The notes: generated from the sequence alone by a model not told the origin. 64,000 nt of DNA from Actinobacillus sp. (GCA_020026155.1 JAHHQX010000001.1:1-64000), one strand, 5' to 3'; shown: positions 34,986 to 45,050, counted from the first letter of the stretch. A program made the numbers and translations.

Positions 34986-36317
34986 ATGACGGTCGTGTGG
35001 TCTGTATTAGGATTTGTGGTAGCAATTAGTATTCTCGTTGCGTTTCATGAATATGGGCATTTTTGGGCTGCACGCCGTTGTGGAGTCAAAATTGAACGCT
35101 TTTCCATCGGTTTTGGAAAAGTGTTGTGGCGAAGAATGGGAAAATCTGGAACTGAATTTGCTATTTCAGCAATTCCATTAGGTGGCTATGTAAAAATGTT
35201 AGATGAACGTCAAGCAGACGTTCCAGACGCTCTGAAACCATACGCATTTAATAATAAAAGCGTATGGCAACGAATGTTTATCGTAAGCGCGGGTCCCATT
35301 GCAAATTTGCTCCTTGCGGTTGTTTTGTATGCGCTCGTTTTAATGATTGGTATACCAACGTTAAAACCCGTTATCGCAGAGCTCACACCACATTCTATCG
35401 CTCAACGAGCAAATTTACCCCTCAATACCCAAATTACAGCCATTGATGGTGAGCCAGTAGAAGACTGGAATGCAATAAATATGTTGCTTGCTTCCAAAGT
35501 AGGGGAAAAACAAATCGCACTCGCATTAACTTCGTTAACAGATAAACATACTATCCAGAGGAATTTAAATATCACTGGCTGGCAATATGATGCGGAAAAA
35601 CAGTCTGCGTTTGATTCGTTAGGGATTAAACCAGTGATGCCAACTATCTACATGAAATTATCCCGTGTAGTAAAAGACTCACCGGCGGCTCGAGCAGGCT
35701 TGCAGGTTGGAGATAAATTAACACAGGTAGATGGTAAAGAAATTCAGTGGACTGATTTTCTCCATGAAGTAGCAAAAGGGAAACCTATTGTAGTGGGTGT
35801 AAGCCGTAACAATGAACATTTTGAAACCGTAATTCATCCAGTAAAAAATGCAAAAGGGCATTTTATGGTGGGACTTGCACCATCATCTCAGCCAGTCGGT
35901 GCAATATATCAAACGGTTCTACGTTCTAATCCATGGAAAGCGCTGAAACAAGGTGTTGAAAAAACGGTAAATTTATCATGGCTAACCATTAAAGTGATTG
36001 GTAAACTATTAACTGGTCAATTATCAGCAAAAAATTTAAGTGGTCCAATTTCTATTGCGAAAGGCGCAGGCATGATGGCGCAGATCGGACTTGTTTACTA
36101 CTTAAGTTTTTTAGCCGTAATTAGTGTTAATCTTGGTATTATGAACCTTTTTCCATTGCCTGTACTTGATGGCGGACATTTATTATTTTTAATAATTGAA
36201 AGCATTAAGCGCAAACCTGTTTCGGAAAGAGTGCAGCAAATGGCTTATCAGATAGGGGCTATATTGCTATTAATGCTCACGGCTTTTGCTTTATTTAATG
36301 ATTTATTACGTTTGTAA
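34986..36317 (+). CDS. rseP: Site-2 intramembrane metalloprotease RseP
   Basis: Cleaves RseA within the membrane to release sigmaE, and clears signal peptide remnants. The 443-residue protein has the zinc motif HEYGH at 21-25, two PDZ domains in the periplasmic middle part, and the third zinc ligand in NLFPLPVLDGGHL near residue 390. The position just ahead of bamA matches E. coli. No sigmaE or rseA gene is in the window. Confidence 0.97.
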   Translation: MTVVWSVLGFVVAISILVAFHEYGHFWAARRCGVKIERFSIGFGKVLWRRMGKSGTEFAISAIPLGGYVKMLDERQADVPDALKPYAFNNKSVWQRMFIVSAGPIANLLLAVVLYALVLMIGIPTLKPVIAELTPHSIAQRANLPLNTQITAIDGEPVEDWNAINMLLASKVGEKQIALALTSLTDKHTIQRNLNITGWQYDAEKQSAFDSLGIKPVMPTIYMKLSRVVKDSPAARAGLQVGDKLTQVDGKEIQWTDFLHEVAKGKPIVVGVSRNNEHFETVIHPVKNAKGHFMVGLAPSSQPVGAIYQTVLRSNPWKALKQGVEKTVNLSWLTIKVIGKLLTGQLSAKNLSGPISIAKGAGMMAQIGLVYYLSFLAVISVNLGIMNLFPLPVLDGGHLLFLIIESIKRKPVSERVQQMAYQIGAILLLMLTAFALFNDLLRL

Positions 36318-36340
36318 GAGTATTAAGGGAAATTTTTGGT

Positions 36341-38740
36341 ATGAAAAAAATATTAGTAACCAGCTTGCTTTTAGGTTCGGCAACAACATTTGCGTCACCT
36401 TTTGTTGTCCGCCATATTGATGTTGAAGGAATCCAGCCTGATGCGCAGGAAAGTTTTATTTCACATCTTCCAATTAAGCCGGGAATTACACTAAATGAAC
36501 AGGATATTTCTAATTTAGTGCGTCTTCTTTATTCTGAAGGATATGATGCACCGAGTGTACAACAATCTGGGAATGCCTTAAAAATTTCTGTTCAACCTCA
36601 ATTGACAATTAATAAAGTCACTTTCTCTGGAAATAAATCTATTCCTGATGCTGCGATTAAAGATAATCTAAAAAATAGTGGGTTTGCGCAGGGGGATATT
36701 TTAAATCGAGCAAAATTAAATAATTTTGCGCAAGAAATGGTGAAATATTTCCAAAGCACTGGTCATTATAATGCGACTGTTACGCCAGAAATTACTCGTC
36801 TCCCTAATAACCGCGCAAACGTAAAATTAATCATTGATGAAGGGGATAAAGCCTTACTAGAATCCATCACTTTCCACGGCAATAAAGCTTTTAGTGCGGG
36901 CGATTTAGAGGATGAAATGAGCCTTTCTCCAACCGCATGGTGGAAATTATTCGGCGGAAAATTCGAAGAAGCAAAATTTGGCAAAGATCTAGAGGCACTT
37001 CGTCAATTCTATCTCAATCATGGCTATGCAAAAATGCAGATTACGGGCACAGACGTTCAGTTTAATAAAGATAAAACTCAAGCGAATGTGACGATTGATA
37101 TTAACGAAGGCGAACAATACAGCGTTACGCATGCACAGATCGTTGGGGATCTCGGTGGCATTGCACCAAGCAAATTTGATGATACGCTAGAAGAAATTAA
37201 ACTCGGCGAAACTTTCCGTCAAACCGATGTGAGTGCCGCAGAAGATAAAATTAAAGCTGTTCTTGGGAACCAAGGGTACGGTAAACCTCAAGTACAAGTG
37301 AGTCCACAGTTTGATGATGCCAAGAAAACCATGACATTAACCTTTGTGGTGAATGCAGGTAAACGTTATACCGTGCGCGAAATTCGTTTTGAAGGTAATA
37401 CTTCAACCTCAGACAGTACATTACGCCAAGAAATGCGCCAACAAGAGGGTAGCTGGCTTTCTTCTCAATTGGTTCAATTAGGGAAAGTTCGTTTAGACCG
37501 TACAGGTTTCTTCGAAACGGTTGATGCGCAGACTGTATCTGTACCAGGAAAGGATGACCAATTAGATGTGGTTTATAAAGTAAAAGAACGTAATACGGGT
37601 AGTGTTAACTTCGGGATTGGCTACGGTACTGAAAGTGGATTTAGCTATAATGTTAGTGTACAGCAAGATAACTTCTTAGGCTTAGGCTCATCTATTGCTT
37701 TACAGGGTTCTCATGACGATTATGGTAAAAATTTAAGTTTAACCTATAACGAACCTTATTTCACAAAAGATGGGGTAAGTTTAGGTGGAAGTATTTTCTA
37801 TAATAAATACGACAACTCTTCTAATGATAACGTAGCAAGCTATAGTAAAACGAGCTATGGTGCGAACGGAACATTAAGTTTCCCTGTTAATGAGAATAAT
37901 GCCTATTATATTGGTGTAGGTATTATCAAAAATAAACTTTACGATGTTGCGCCTGAATACCATCGTTGGCTTTATAAAGAGTCAATGAATTATGGAGCAT
38001 GGAACTTTAGTTCGTTAGATTATCCACTTTCTTTCGGTTGGAATTACAATAGTCTTGATCGTGGCTTCTTCCCAACATCGGGGGTAAGAGCAAGTTTCGG
38101 TGGACGTGTTATGTTGCCAGGATCAGACAACAAATACTATAGTTTAAATGCGGAAGCACAAGGGTATTATCCACTTGATCGCGATCATTTATGGGTACTT
38201 CACGGTAAAGTATCAGCAAACTATGCCGATGGTTTTGGTGGACGCCGCTTACCATTCTATCAATATTATAGTGCGGGTGGTATCGGTAGCTTACGTGGTT
38301 TTGCTTATGGTGCCGTAGGCCCAACGGCTATTTATGCCCGTGGCAATCGTCAAAACTGTACACTAACTGAAAATAACAAAGGTCGGTATGACTTCTGTAT
38401 GAAGAGTGATGATGTTGTTGGTGGTAATGCAATGGGTTTAGCAACTGCTGAGTTGATTATGCCAACACCATTCTTATCAGACAAAAATCAAATTAACGTA
38501 AGAACATCTGTCTTTGTGGATGCGGCGAGCGTATGGGATACACATTGGAAAAAAGATGGTAAAATGTATAAGAATTTACCAGATTTCGGTGATCCATCTC
38601 GTATCCGTGCATCAGCAGGGGTGGCATTCCAGTGGTTTTCTCCAATTGGGTTATTGCAGTTCTCTTATGCAAAACCAATTAAGAAATATGCTAATGATGA
38701 TATCGAACAGTTCCAATTCTCAGTAGGTAGCTCATTCTAG
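36341..38740 (+). CDS. bamA: Outer membrane protein assembly factor BamA
   Basis: Central beta-barrel of the BAM machine that inserts outer-membrane proteins. The 799-residue precursor has a cleaved signal peptide (about 1-19, ending TFAS) and five POTRA domains up to about residue 420. A 16-strand barrel follows, with the conserved loop-6 motif in GIGSLRGFAYGAVGP and a terminal Phe (FSVGSSF). It is followed by skp and lpxD, all envelope biogenesis genes. Confidence 0.98.
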   Translation: MKKILVTSLLLGSATTFASPFVVRHIDVEGIQPDAQESFISHLPIKPGITLNEQDISNLVRLLYSEGYDAPSVQQSGNALKISVQPQLTINKVTFSGNKSIPDAAIKDNLKNSGFAQGDILNRAKLNNFAQEMVKYFQSTGHYNATVTPEITRLPNNRANVKLIIDEGDKALLESITFHGNKAFSAGDLEDEMSLSPTAWWKLFGGKFEEAKFGKDLEALRQFYLNHGYAKMQITGTDVQFNKDKTQANVTIDINEGEQYSVTHAQIVGDLGGIAPSKFDDTLEEIKLGETFRQTDVSAAEDKIKAVLGNQGYGKPQVQVSPQFDDAKKTMTLTFVVNAGKRYTVREIRFEGNTSTSDSTLRQEMRQQEGSWLSSQLVQLGKVRLDRTGFFETVDAQTVSVPGKDDQLDVVYKVKERNTGSVNFGIGYGTESGFSYNVSVQQDNFLGLGSSIALQGSHDDYGKNLSLTYNEPYFTKDGVSLGGSIFYNKYDNSSNDNVASYSKTSYGANGTLSFPVNENNAYYIGVGIIKNKLYDVAPEYHRWLYKESMNYGAWNFSSLDYPLSFGWNYNSLDRGFFPTSGVRASFGGRVMLPGSDNKYYSLNAEAQGYYPLDRDHLWVLHGKVSANYADGFGGRRLPFYQYYSAGGIGSLRGFAYGAVGPTAIYARGNRQNCTLTENNKGRYDFCMKSDDVVGGNAMGLATAELIMPTPFLSDKNQINVRTSVFVDAASVWDTHWKKDGKMYKNLPDFGDPSRIRASAGVAFQWFSPIGLLQFSYAKPIKKYANDDIEQFQFSVGSSF

Positions 38741-38784
38741 TGAACTTTTTTATATTATTTACGTCTTAGTATACGTAAGGAGGT

Positions 38785-38802
38785 CTTTACCCCAGTGTAA
38801 AG
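38785..38802 (+). other. Short hairpin in the bamA-skp gap
   Basis: Stem CTTTAC/GTAAAG with a CCCAGT loop, just after an AAGGAGGT stretch that has no start codon behind it. It may be an RNA-processing or weak attenuator structure. No T run follows, so it is not a classical terminator. Confidence 0.35.
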
Positions 38803-38843
38803 CCGTATTTAAATGAGTAAACTTTAACCATAAGGATATTAAA

Positions 38844-39440
38844 ATGAAAAAAATTGCAAAATTAACCGCACTTACTTTAGTAGCAGGCTTAGCATCTGGT
38901 GTTGCAATGGCAGATGAAAATGTGGGTATTATTAATGTACAATATTTGTACTCTCATCACCCAGATCGCCAAGCTGCTTTTGAAAAATTACAACAGGAAT
39001 TCAAAGCACCTGCAGCAAAACTTCAAGCTCAAGAAAAACAATTCTTAGCAGCGAAAGAAAAATTCACAAAAGAAGTAGATACAAAAGTAAAAGCGTTAGA
39101 AAAAGCTGCACCAAAATTGACACAAGCTCAAATGAAACAACGTCAAGCAGATATCGCAGCATTTGCTAAAAAAAGCGAAGGTGAACTAAAAGGTCTATAT
39201 GAACGTTTACAATCAGCTTCAATGGCATTTAACGCAGAAAACCAACAAGCGGTTGTTGCAACTAATCAACGTCTTTTAAAAGAAATTCAAGTAGCAACTG
39301 ATAAAGTTGCACAAGAAAAAAAATACACCCTTGTATTAGATGAAAAAGCAGCAGTTTATGCGGCGAAAGGTAAAGATCTTACACAAGATGTATTACATGT
39401 TTTAGAATCAGAAACAAAAGCAAATACAAAGGCTAAATAA
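38844..39440 (+). CDS. skp: Periplasmic chaperone Skp (OmpH)
   Basis: Trimeric holdase that keeps unfolded outer-membrane proteins soluble in the periplasm. The 198-residue precursor has a signal peptide (about 1-23, ending VAMA). A long, lysine-rich alpha-helical coiled-coil core follows. The N-terminal NVGIINVQYLY segment matches Skp/OmpH. It sits between bamA and lpxD. A Haemophilus-type uptake sequence, ACCGCACTT, lies in the signal-peptide codons (38865-38873). Confidence 0.96.
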   Translation: MKKIAKLTALTLVAGLASGVAMADENVGIINVQYLYSHHPDRQAAFEKLQQEFKAPAAKLQAQEKQFLAAKEKFTKEVDTKVKALEKAAPKLTQAQMKQRQADIAAFAKKSEGELKGLYERLQSASMAFNAENQQAVVATNQRLLKEIQVATDKVAQEKKYTLVLDEKAAVYAAKGKDLTQDVLHVLESETKANTKAK

Positions 39441-39443
39441 CGC

Positions 39444-40469
39444 ATGCAAATTTATTCGCTAAAGTCTTTAGCTGATAATCTCGGCATTTCCTTTCGGGGA
39501 GATGCCGATTATTGTGTTGAGAGTATTGCTCCTCTCACATCAGCAAAAGCAAATCAATTAACTTTTATTTCAAATCAAAAATTCCGTTCAGAACTTGAAA
39601 AATCACAAGCGGGAATTATCGTTGTAACAGAAGATGACGTACCATTTTGCCGTGAGGATAGCAATTTATTAATTGCCAAAGATCCTTACCTCGCTTATGC
39701 AAAACTTGCACAACTTATGGATACTACGCCAAAATCTGCTGAGGGAATTCATCCAACTGCTGTTATTGCCAGTGATGCACACCTTGGAAATAATGTAAGC
39801 GTCGGTGCCCATGCGGTTATCGAAAGTGGTGCTAAAATTGGTGACAATGCTATTATCGGTGCAGGTTGCTTTATTGGAAAAAATTCAGAAATCGGCGCGA
39901 ACACCCAGTTGTGGGCAAATGTTTCTATTTATCATAACGTGAAAATTGGCACCCAGTGTTTAATACAGTCTAGCACCGTTATCGGTGGTGATGGTTTTGG
40001 CTATGCAAATGAGCGCGGTCGATGGGTTAAAATTCCACAAACGGGTGGCGTTATTATCGGTAATAATGTTGAAATTGGCGCGTGTACTTGTATTGATAGT
40101 GGGGCGCTTGATCCAACAGTGATCGAAGACAATGTGATTATCGACAACCTTTGCCAAATCGCACATAACGTACATATTGGTACTGGCACTGCGGTTGCTG
40201 GTGGTGTTGTAATGGCGGGAAGTCTTAAAGTAGGACGCTATTGCTTAATTGGTGGTGCGAGTGTTATTAATGGTCATATGGAAATTTGTGATCAAGTAAA
40301 TATTACCGGAATGGGAATGGTTATGCGTCCAATCACTGAACCTGGCGTATATTCTTCGGGTATCCCATTACAAACCAATAAAGAATGGCGTAAGACTGCG
40401 GCGTTGACAATGGATATCCAGTCGATGCATAAACGTCTTAAAGCGTTAGAAAAAAAATTGAAAGCATAA
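39444..40469 (+). CDS. lpxD: UDP-3-O-(3-hydroxyacyl)glucosamine N-acyltransferase
   Basis: Third step of lipid A synthesis; adds the N-linked hydroxyacyl chain. The 341-residue protein has an N-terminal uridine-binding domain, a left-handed beta helix built of many hexapeptide repeats (GNNVSVGAHAVIESGAKIGD) and a C-terminal helix. The catalytic His is in the GDGFGYANERGRWVKIPQTG to CQIAHNVHIGTG region. Starts 4 bases after skp. Unlike E. coli, fabZ-lpxA-lpxB do not follow; a terminator does. Confidence 0.97.
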   Translation: MQIYSLKSLADNLGISFRGDADYCVESIAPLTSAKANQLTFISNQKFRSELEKSQAGIIVVTEDDVPFCREDSNLLIAKDPYLAYAKLAQLMDTTPKSAEGIHPTAVIASDAHLGNNVSVGAHAVIESGAKIGDNAIIGAGCFIGKNSEIGANTQLWANVSIYHNVKIGTQCLIQSSTVIGGDGFGYANERGRWVKIPQTGGVIIGNNVEIGACTCIDSGALDPTVIEDNVIIDNLCQIAHNVHIGTGTAVAGGVVMAGSLKVGRYCLIGGASVINGHMEICDQVNITGMGMVMRPITEPGVYSSGIPLQTNKEWRKTAALTMDIQSMHKRLKALEKKLKA

Positions 40470-40475
40470 ATTAAA

Positions 40476-40507
40476 GAAAAAACGGTATCATGCGATACCG
40501 TTTTTTA
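40476..40507. terminator. Bidirectional terminator between lpxD and grxA
   Basis: Near-perfect hairpin AAAAAACGGTATC/GATACCGTTTTTT with a four-base loop, serving convergent lpxD and grxA. Confidence 0.9.
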
Positions 40508-40765
40508 TTATTTATTAAGAAGTTGTTTCATCAACGCATCAAAATCAGTAAATCCACCAACATACATTTCATTCATAAAAATTTGTGGAACTGTACTTAC
40601 TGGGCGACCTGCCATATCAGATAAATCATCTTTATCTAAACCAGCCACAATGATATCAATGTATTCATAATCGAAATCTGGCATTGTTGTTTTTAATTTT
40701 TCTGCAAGCGCTTTTGCTTTTTCGCAGTATGGGCAATTTGGACGACCATAAATTTTAACGAACAT
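40508..40765 (-). CDS. grxA: Glutaredoxin 1
   Basis: Small dithiol oxidoreductase using glutathione, for example as a reductant of ribonucleotide reductase. The 85-residue protein has the active site CPYC at about 12-15, TVPQIF near residue 59 and the glutathione-site GGFTDFDAL near residue 71. This matches E. coli GrxA in length. AAAGGAG lies 8 bases upstream of the ATG. An upstream dispersed element (copy G) separates it from dsbB. Confidence 0.95.
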   Translation of the reverse strand: MFVKIYGRPNCPYCEKAKALAEKLKTTMPDFDYEYIDIIVAGLDKDDLSDMAGRPVSTVPQIFMNEMYVGGFTDFDALMKQLLNK

Positions 40766-40791
40766 AGTTGTTCTCCTTTAATGTTTTAAAT

Positions 40792-40832
40792 AACGCCTAA
40801 AATCATAAAATTTTACGAAAATTGAGGCGTGG
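40792..40832. repeat. Dispersed intergenic element, copy G (palindromic form)
   Basis: ACGCCT at the left and AGGCGT at the right flank an A/T tract with CATAAAATTTTACGAAAATT. This is a two-headed copy, like copy E at 50057. It lies between the dsbB end and the grxA start, both on the minus strand. Confidence 0.6.
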
Positions 40833-40851
40833 TTATTTTACTTGAATTATC

Positions 40852-41394
40852 CTAATTATTTTTATGAAAAATTAATCGCTTAGGTTGAGTGCTGATAAAT
40901 TGACTAATTAAGATAACGATAAATACAATAACATAAACAATGAACATAACGGAAATCCATTGTGCCATAGAGAGATCGAGAAATGTCCACACCTTATCGC
41001 TACATGAGCCAGTAGGATGGAATAAAAATGGTAACCATTTATCTAATGGTAGCCAGTGTGGGAAATCTGGGAGAATTTCACATTGATTCCATGGAGAAGG
41101 GTGTAACTGAAAGTCCACATGCTTTAACGCGATCAAGGTTCCTTTAATACTGCTGATGAGAGCAAGAATTAGTCCCAGTATGCGCCAAAACCAGGATTGT
41201 GGCGCAAACCACGCAACGAGGCATGAGAACAAAATACAGAATAACGCGACGCGTTCATATACACACATAACGCATGGTGAGAATCCCATGCCGTATTGGA
41301 AAAATAATGCAGTCCCTTCAAAAATTATTGCGGACCAAATAAGCACCGCCCATAAAAGACGGTGAGAACTTAAAATTTTAATCGTTCGAAACAT
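40852..41394 (-). CDS. dsbB: Disulfide bond formation protein B
   Basis: Inner-membrane quinone reductase that reoxidises DsbA. The 180-residue protein has four membrane segments. The first redox pair is in CVMCVYER near residue 40, and a second cysteine pair lies in the second periplasmic loop, in NQCEILPDFPHWLP and GSCSD. AAAGGATT precedes the start. It follows nhaB by 16 bases; nhaB-dsbB is also the E. coli order. Confidence 0.97.
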   Translation of the reverse strand: MFRTIKILSSHRLLWAVLIWSAIIFEGTALFFQYGMGFSPCVMCVYERVALFCILFSCLVAWFAPQSWFWRILGLILALISSIKGTLIALKHVDFQLHPSPWNQCEILPDFPHWLPLDKWLPFLFHPTGSCSDKVWTFLDLSMAQWISVMFIVYVIVFIVILISQFISTQPKRLIFHKNN

Positions 41395-41410
41395 AATAAT
41401 CCTTTGAAAA

Positions 41411-42937
41411 TTAATGATATCCCATAAGAACGGTTAACCATGGAAGTAAATATTTTACTGCAAAAAATCCAACAATTGACAGCACTATGGTATACGGTAG
41501 TGCCATATATACCATACGTCCATAAGAAAGGCGAATTAACGGCGCAATTGAAGACGTTAGTAAGAATAAAAAGGCAGCCTGACCGTTTGGTGTCGCAACG
41601 GATGGAAGGTTGGTTCCCGCATTAATTGCGACAGCGATATGTTCAAATTGTTCCAAACTAATACTGTTTTGTGCGAGTGCCATTTTTGCTTCATTAATAT
41701 AAACTGTCGCCACAAACACGTTATCAGAAATGGCGGATAATAGCCCGTTAAAGACATAGAAAAGAAGTAATTGCGTTTCTTTTTCAGCTGAAAGCACATA
41801 ATGAATTAACGGTGCAAAAAGATGTTGATCAATAATTACCGCTACTACTGAGAAGAAGACCACTAATAATGCTGTGAAAGGTAATGCTTCTTGGAAAGCG
41901 CGTCCAATTTGATGCTCATCAGTAATCCCACAAAATGCGGTAGCTAAAATAATTACGGTTAATCCGATTAAACCAACATCGGCAAGATGGAAAGCAAGAC
42001 CAATAATTAGCCAAACTCCAACAATTCCTTGTAAAATAAGATTTATGCGATCACGTTTTGTCATTTTCGCATCGCTTTGTTTTGCATAGTCGCGTAGGAC
42101 TTCAAAAACTTGTGGTGGAAGTTCTTCACCATATCCGAAGATTTTGAATTTTTCTACGAATAAACATGTAAGTAACCCACAGACGAGTACGGGAATAGTA
42201 ACAGGTGCCATGCGGAGGAAGAATTCAGCAAAGTTCCATTTTGCTTGCTCAGCAATAATTAAGTTTTGCGGTTCACCTACCATAGTTAAAACACCCCCGA
42301 GGGCAGTCCCTATAGCGGCATGCATCATCAAACTTCTTAGAAAAGCACGGAAATTTTCTAAAATAGTACGTTGTTCTTCGCCGACATTTTTATCGTCTTT
42401 AATATCATTTGAGTCTTGGAAATCTAAGCCAGATGCAACTTTATGGTAAACACCATAAAAGCCAATTCCGACGCTAATGATTACTGCGACAACAGTTAGC
42501 GCATCTAAAAATGCAGAAAGAAAAGCAGCACTAATACAGAAGGCGAAAGATAGCATGATCTTAGAGCGGATACTTAAAAGCAAGCGAGTAAAGATAAACA
42601 ACAAGAGTTGTTTCATAAAATAAATACCCGCGACCATAAACATAAGAAGTAAAATAACCGCAAAATTACTCATGATTTCTTGTGAAATATGATGGGGGTT
42701 TGTCATGCCAATAAGGACGGCTTCTAGACTGAGTAATCCACCAGGTTGGAGTGGATAGCATTTTAATGCCATTGCAAGGGTAAAAATAAATTCTGCAACT
42801 AGGACCCAACCTGCGATAAAATGATCAACCGCAAAAAATAAAATTGGGTTTAAAATTAAGAAAAAGATAATGGTAATTTTGTACCAAGTTGCACTTGGTC
42901 CCAGGAAATTTTTAAATAAAGAATCGAAACTACTCAT
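41411..42937 (-). CDS. nhaB: Na+/H+ antiporter NhaB
   Basis: Inner-membrane sodium/proton exchanger for sodium and pH balance. The 508-residue protein has about twelve membrane segments and the NhaB-specific opening FKNFLGPSATWYKI. A cluster with GTALGGVLTMVGEPQNLIIA and AGTNLPSVATPNGQAAFLF lies in the core. AAGGATT precedes the start. It is divergent from fadR, as in E. coli. Confidence 0.97.
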   Translation of the reverse strand: MSSFDSLFKNFLGPSATWYKITIIFFLILNPILFFAVDHFIAGWVLVAEFIFTLAMALKCYPLQPGGLLSLEAVLIGMTNPHHISQEIMSNFAVILLLMFMVAGIYFMKQLLLFIFTRLLLSIRSKIMLSFAFCISAAFLSAFLDALTVVAVIISVGIGFYGVYHKVASGLDFQDSNDIKDDKNVGEEQRTILENFRAFLRSLMMHAAIGTALGGVLTMVGEPQNLIIAEQAKWNFAEFFLRMAPVTIPVLVCGLLTCLFVEKFKIFGYGEELPPQVFEVLRDYAKQSDAKMTKRDRINLILQGIVGVWLIIGLAFHLADVGLIGLTVIILATAFCGITDEHQIGRAFQEALPFTALLVVFFSVVAVIIDQHLFAPLIHYVLSAEKETQLLLFYVFNGLLSAISDNVFVATVYINEAKMALAQNSISLEQFEHIAVAINAGTNLPSVATPNGQAAFLFLLTSSIAPLIRLSYGRMVYMALPYTIVLSIVGFFAVKYLLPWLTVLMGYH

Positions 42938-43085
42938 TCTGATAAATCCTTAAAAACTATGACAACATACTAGAAATTATAATATACTCTAGCCCTTGAT
43001 TGCATTGACAGACCTCAAAAGTGTTACCTAAATCACAAAATATTTGTCCATATTTGGATTACTTACTCAACACAACTAAATTATT

Positions 43086-43841
43086 ATGAAAAAATATCAG
43101 TTTGATCTTGTTGCACAAAGTCCTGCAAAACTCGCAGAAGAATACATTGTTAAAAGTATTTGGTATAAAAATCTCTTACCAGGTGATTGTTTACCTGCAG
43201 AGCGAGAATTAGCCGAAAAAATTGGCGTGACGCGAACCACGTTAAGAGAAGTATTACAACGACTTGCCCGCGATGGTTGGTTAACTATTCAGCATGGTAA
43301 GCCAACAAAAGTTAATGATATTTGGCAGACTGCTGGCCCCGCTATTGTCCAAACATTATTAACGTTGGATAAAGATTTAGCACCATTGATTGTTGAGAAT
43401 GTCGTAACACTTCGTACTGAAGTGATGAATTATTATATTCCACACGCTGTACAACATCATCACAAGTCTGCACAAGCTGTTTTTGAGAAATTAATGCTTC
43501 CAACATTGCAAGACGATGCACAAGTTTTTGCAGAGTTTGACTATCAATTATGTCGTGAATTTGCATTTGCCGATGAGAAACCTGTTTATGCGTTAATTTT
43601 AAATAGTTTCCATACGATTTATCAGCGTGTAGCAAGCTTTTATTTTACCTCTTTTGCTAATCGTCAAAATGCAGTGCATTTTTATACTCTCTTAAAAGTA
43701 GAGTGTGAAAATGGAAATGTTGAGAAAGTACGTCAGATTTTGCGTGATTTACAAGAATATAGTTATCGTACATGGAATGAGATGTTGAAAAATATTACGC
43801 CAGAGAATAGTAATATTGATTATCAGTATTTTGCTCAATAG
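43086..43841 (+). CDS. fadR: Fatty acid metabolism regulator FadR
   Basis: GntR-type regulator that represses fatty-acid breakdown and activates unsaturated fatty-acid synthesis when acyl-CoA is absent. The 251-residue protein has an N-terminal winged helix (DCLPAERELAEKIGVTRTTL, then REVLQRLARDGWL) and an all-helical acyl-CoA-binding domain. It is a little longer than the 239 residues of E. coli FadR. A TTGACA at 43005 with a weak -10 (TAAATC) may be its promoter. It ends at a terminator shared with hemW. Confidence 0.95.
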   Translation: MKKYQFDLVAQSPAKLAEEYIVKSIWYKNLLPGDCLPAERELAEKIGVTRTTLREVLQRLARDGWLTIQHGKPTKVNDIWQTAGPAIVQTLLTLDKDLAPLIVENVVTLRTEVMNYYIPHAVQHHHKSAQAVFEKLMLPTLQDDAQVFAEFDYQLCREFAFADEKPVYALILNSFHTIYQRVASFYFTSFANRQNAVHFYTLLKVECENGNVEKVRQILRDLQEYSYRTWNEMLKNITPENSNIDYQYFAQ

Positions 43842-43858
43842 CGCAATAATAGAAGGGA

Positions 43859-43886
43859 ATGCCTCGTATTGACGAGGCATTTTTTA
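43859..43886. terminator. Bidirectional terminator between fadR and hemW
   Basis: Stem TGCCTCGT/ACGAGGCA with a four-base loop and six T on the plus strand; it overlaps the hemW stop. Confidence 0.85.
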
Positions 43887-45050
43887 GTCCAAAAATAGGG
43901 TCAATAATTCATTTAAAAATAATTTACCTTTTTGGGTGATTTGCCAATGATGTGGGGAGTCGGTAATGAATCCTTCCTCAAGTGCAATATTCATTTGAGG
44001 TTCGACATCTTGGCATTTTAAACCTGTAAAAGCTTCAAATTCTGCTTTGGGAACGGCCTCAAGTAAGCGAAATCGGTTCATAAAAAACTCAAAAGCTAAT
44101 TCATCTTGCGGAATAATCCGTTCTTCATAACGATAATTACCCTGTAGATATCCGCGTGGATGTTTTGTTTTACTGAAACGAATGATATTACCGATTTTTT
44201 CATTGCTGATATCAGATATTTTACCGTGCGCACCACATCCAATTGCAAGATAATCACCAAAACGCCAATAATTTAAGTTATGTTGGCATTGGAAACCTGG
44301 TTTAGCATACGCAGAAGTTTCATATTGCTCGTAGCCTGCAGCTTTCAATAACTTATCACCTTCTTCAAAAATTGCCCATAATTCATCATCATCAGGCAAG
44401 ATAGGAGGACGAGAGGCAAATGCTGTATTAGGTTCAATGGTAAGCTGATACCATGAAAGATGCGGTGGATTCAGTGCAATAGCCTGCTTTAAATCCTCTA
44501 AGGCTTGTTGAAGCGATTGGGTCGGCAGTCCGTGCATCAGATCTAAATTAAAACTTTGTAACGTATTCCCCCATAAATTATGGGCAAGCATAATCGCTTG
44601 TTTAGCTTGTTGACCATTATGGATGCGTCCGAGCTGAATAAGCTTATCATCTGCAAAACTTTGGATTCCCATAGAAATGCGCGTAATACCCGCTTGAGTA
44701 AAGTTTGAGAAATTATGGGCCTCTACGGTGCCAGGATTGGCTTCCATTGTAATTTCAATATCCTTAGAGAAGGGAATTTTTTTAGCAACTTCAGAAAGAA
44801 GATACCCAATATTTTCGGGTTTAAATAAACTTGGTGTGCCACCTCCAATAAAAATACTAGCTAAGGATCGCCCATTAATTGCATGTGCGTAGCGATCTAG
44901 ATCGGCATCTAAATCAGCTAATAAATGCATGATATATTCTTTTTCTGGGATTTCACCTTTTTGCTGGTGGGAATTAAAGTCACAGTAGGGGCATTTTTGC
45001 ACACACCAAGGAATGTGAATATATAAACTTAAAGGAAGGTATTGTTTCAT
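43884..45050 (-). CDS. hemW: Heme chaperone HemW (radical SAM, HemN-like)
   Basis: Radical SAM protein that binds heme and delivers it to respiratory enzymes; once mistaken for an oxygen-independent coproporphyrinogen oxidase. I use the ATG at 45050 (388 residues); one at 45068 is in frame. The radical SAM motif CVQKCPYCDF is near residue 16, GGGTPSLF near 67 and the C-terminal HemN domain is complete. The three-cysteine motif lacks the extra Cys of true HemN, which favours HemW. It lies 58 bases after gmhA. Confidence 0.93.
   Translation of the reverse strand: MKQYLPLSLYIHIPWCVQKCPYCDFNSHQQKGEIPEKEYIMHLLADLDADLDRYAHAINGRSLASIFIGGGTPSLFKPENIGYLLSEVAKKIPFSKDIEITMEANPGTVEAHNFSNFTQAGITRISMGIQSFADDKLIQLGRIHNGQQAKQAIMLAHNLWGNTLQSFNLDLMHGLPTQSLQQALEDLKQAIALNPPHLSWYQLTIEPNTAFASRPPILPDDDELWAIFEEGDKLLKAAGYEQYETSAYAKPGFQCQHNLNYWRFGDYLAIGCGAHGKISDISNEKIGNIIRFSKTKHPRGYLQGNYRYEERIIPQDELAFEFFMNRFRLLEAVPKAEFEAFTGLKCQDVEPQMNIALEEGFITDSPHHWQITQKGKLFLNELLTLFLD

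Noticed and set aside
35264..35446. 60-codon ORF inside rseP and similar out-of-frame ORFs across the window
   Set aside because: They lie within well-supported genes in other frames and lack start signals.
38776..38783. Strong Shine-Dalgarno AAGGAGGT between bamA and skp
   Set aside because: No start codon follows at a usable distance, and the skp ATG has its own AAGGA site.
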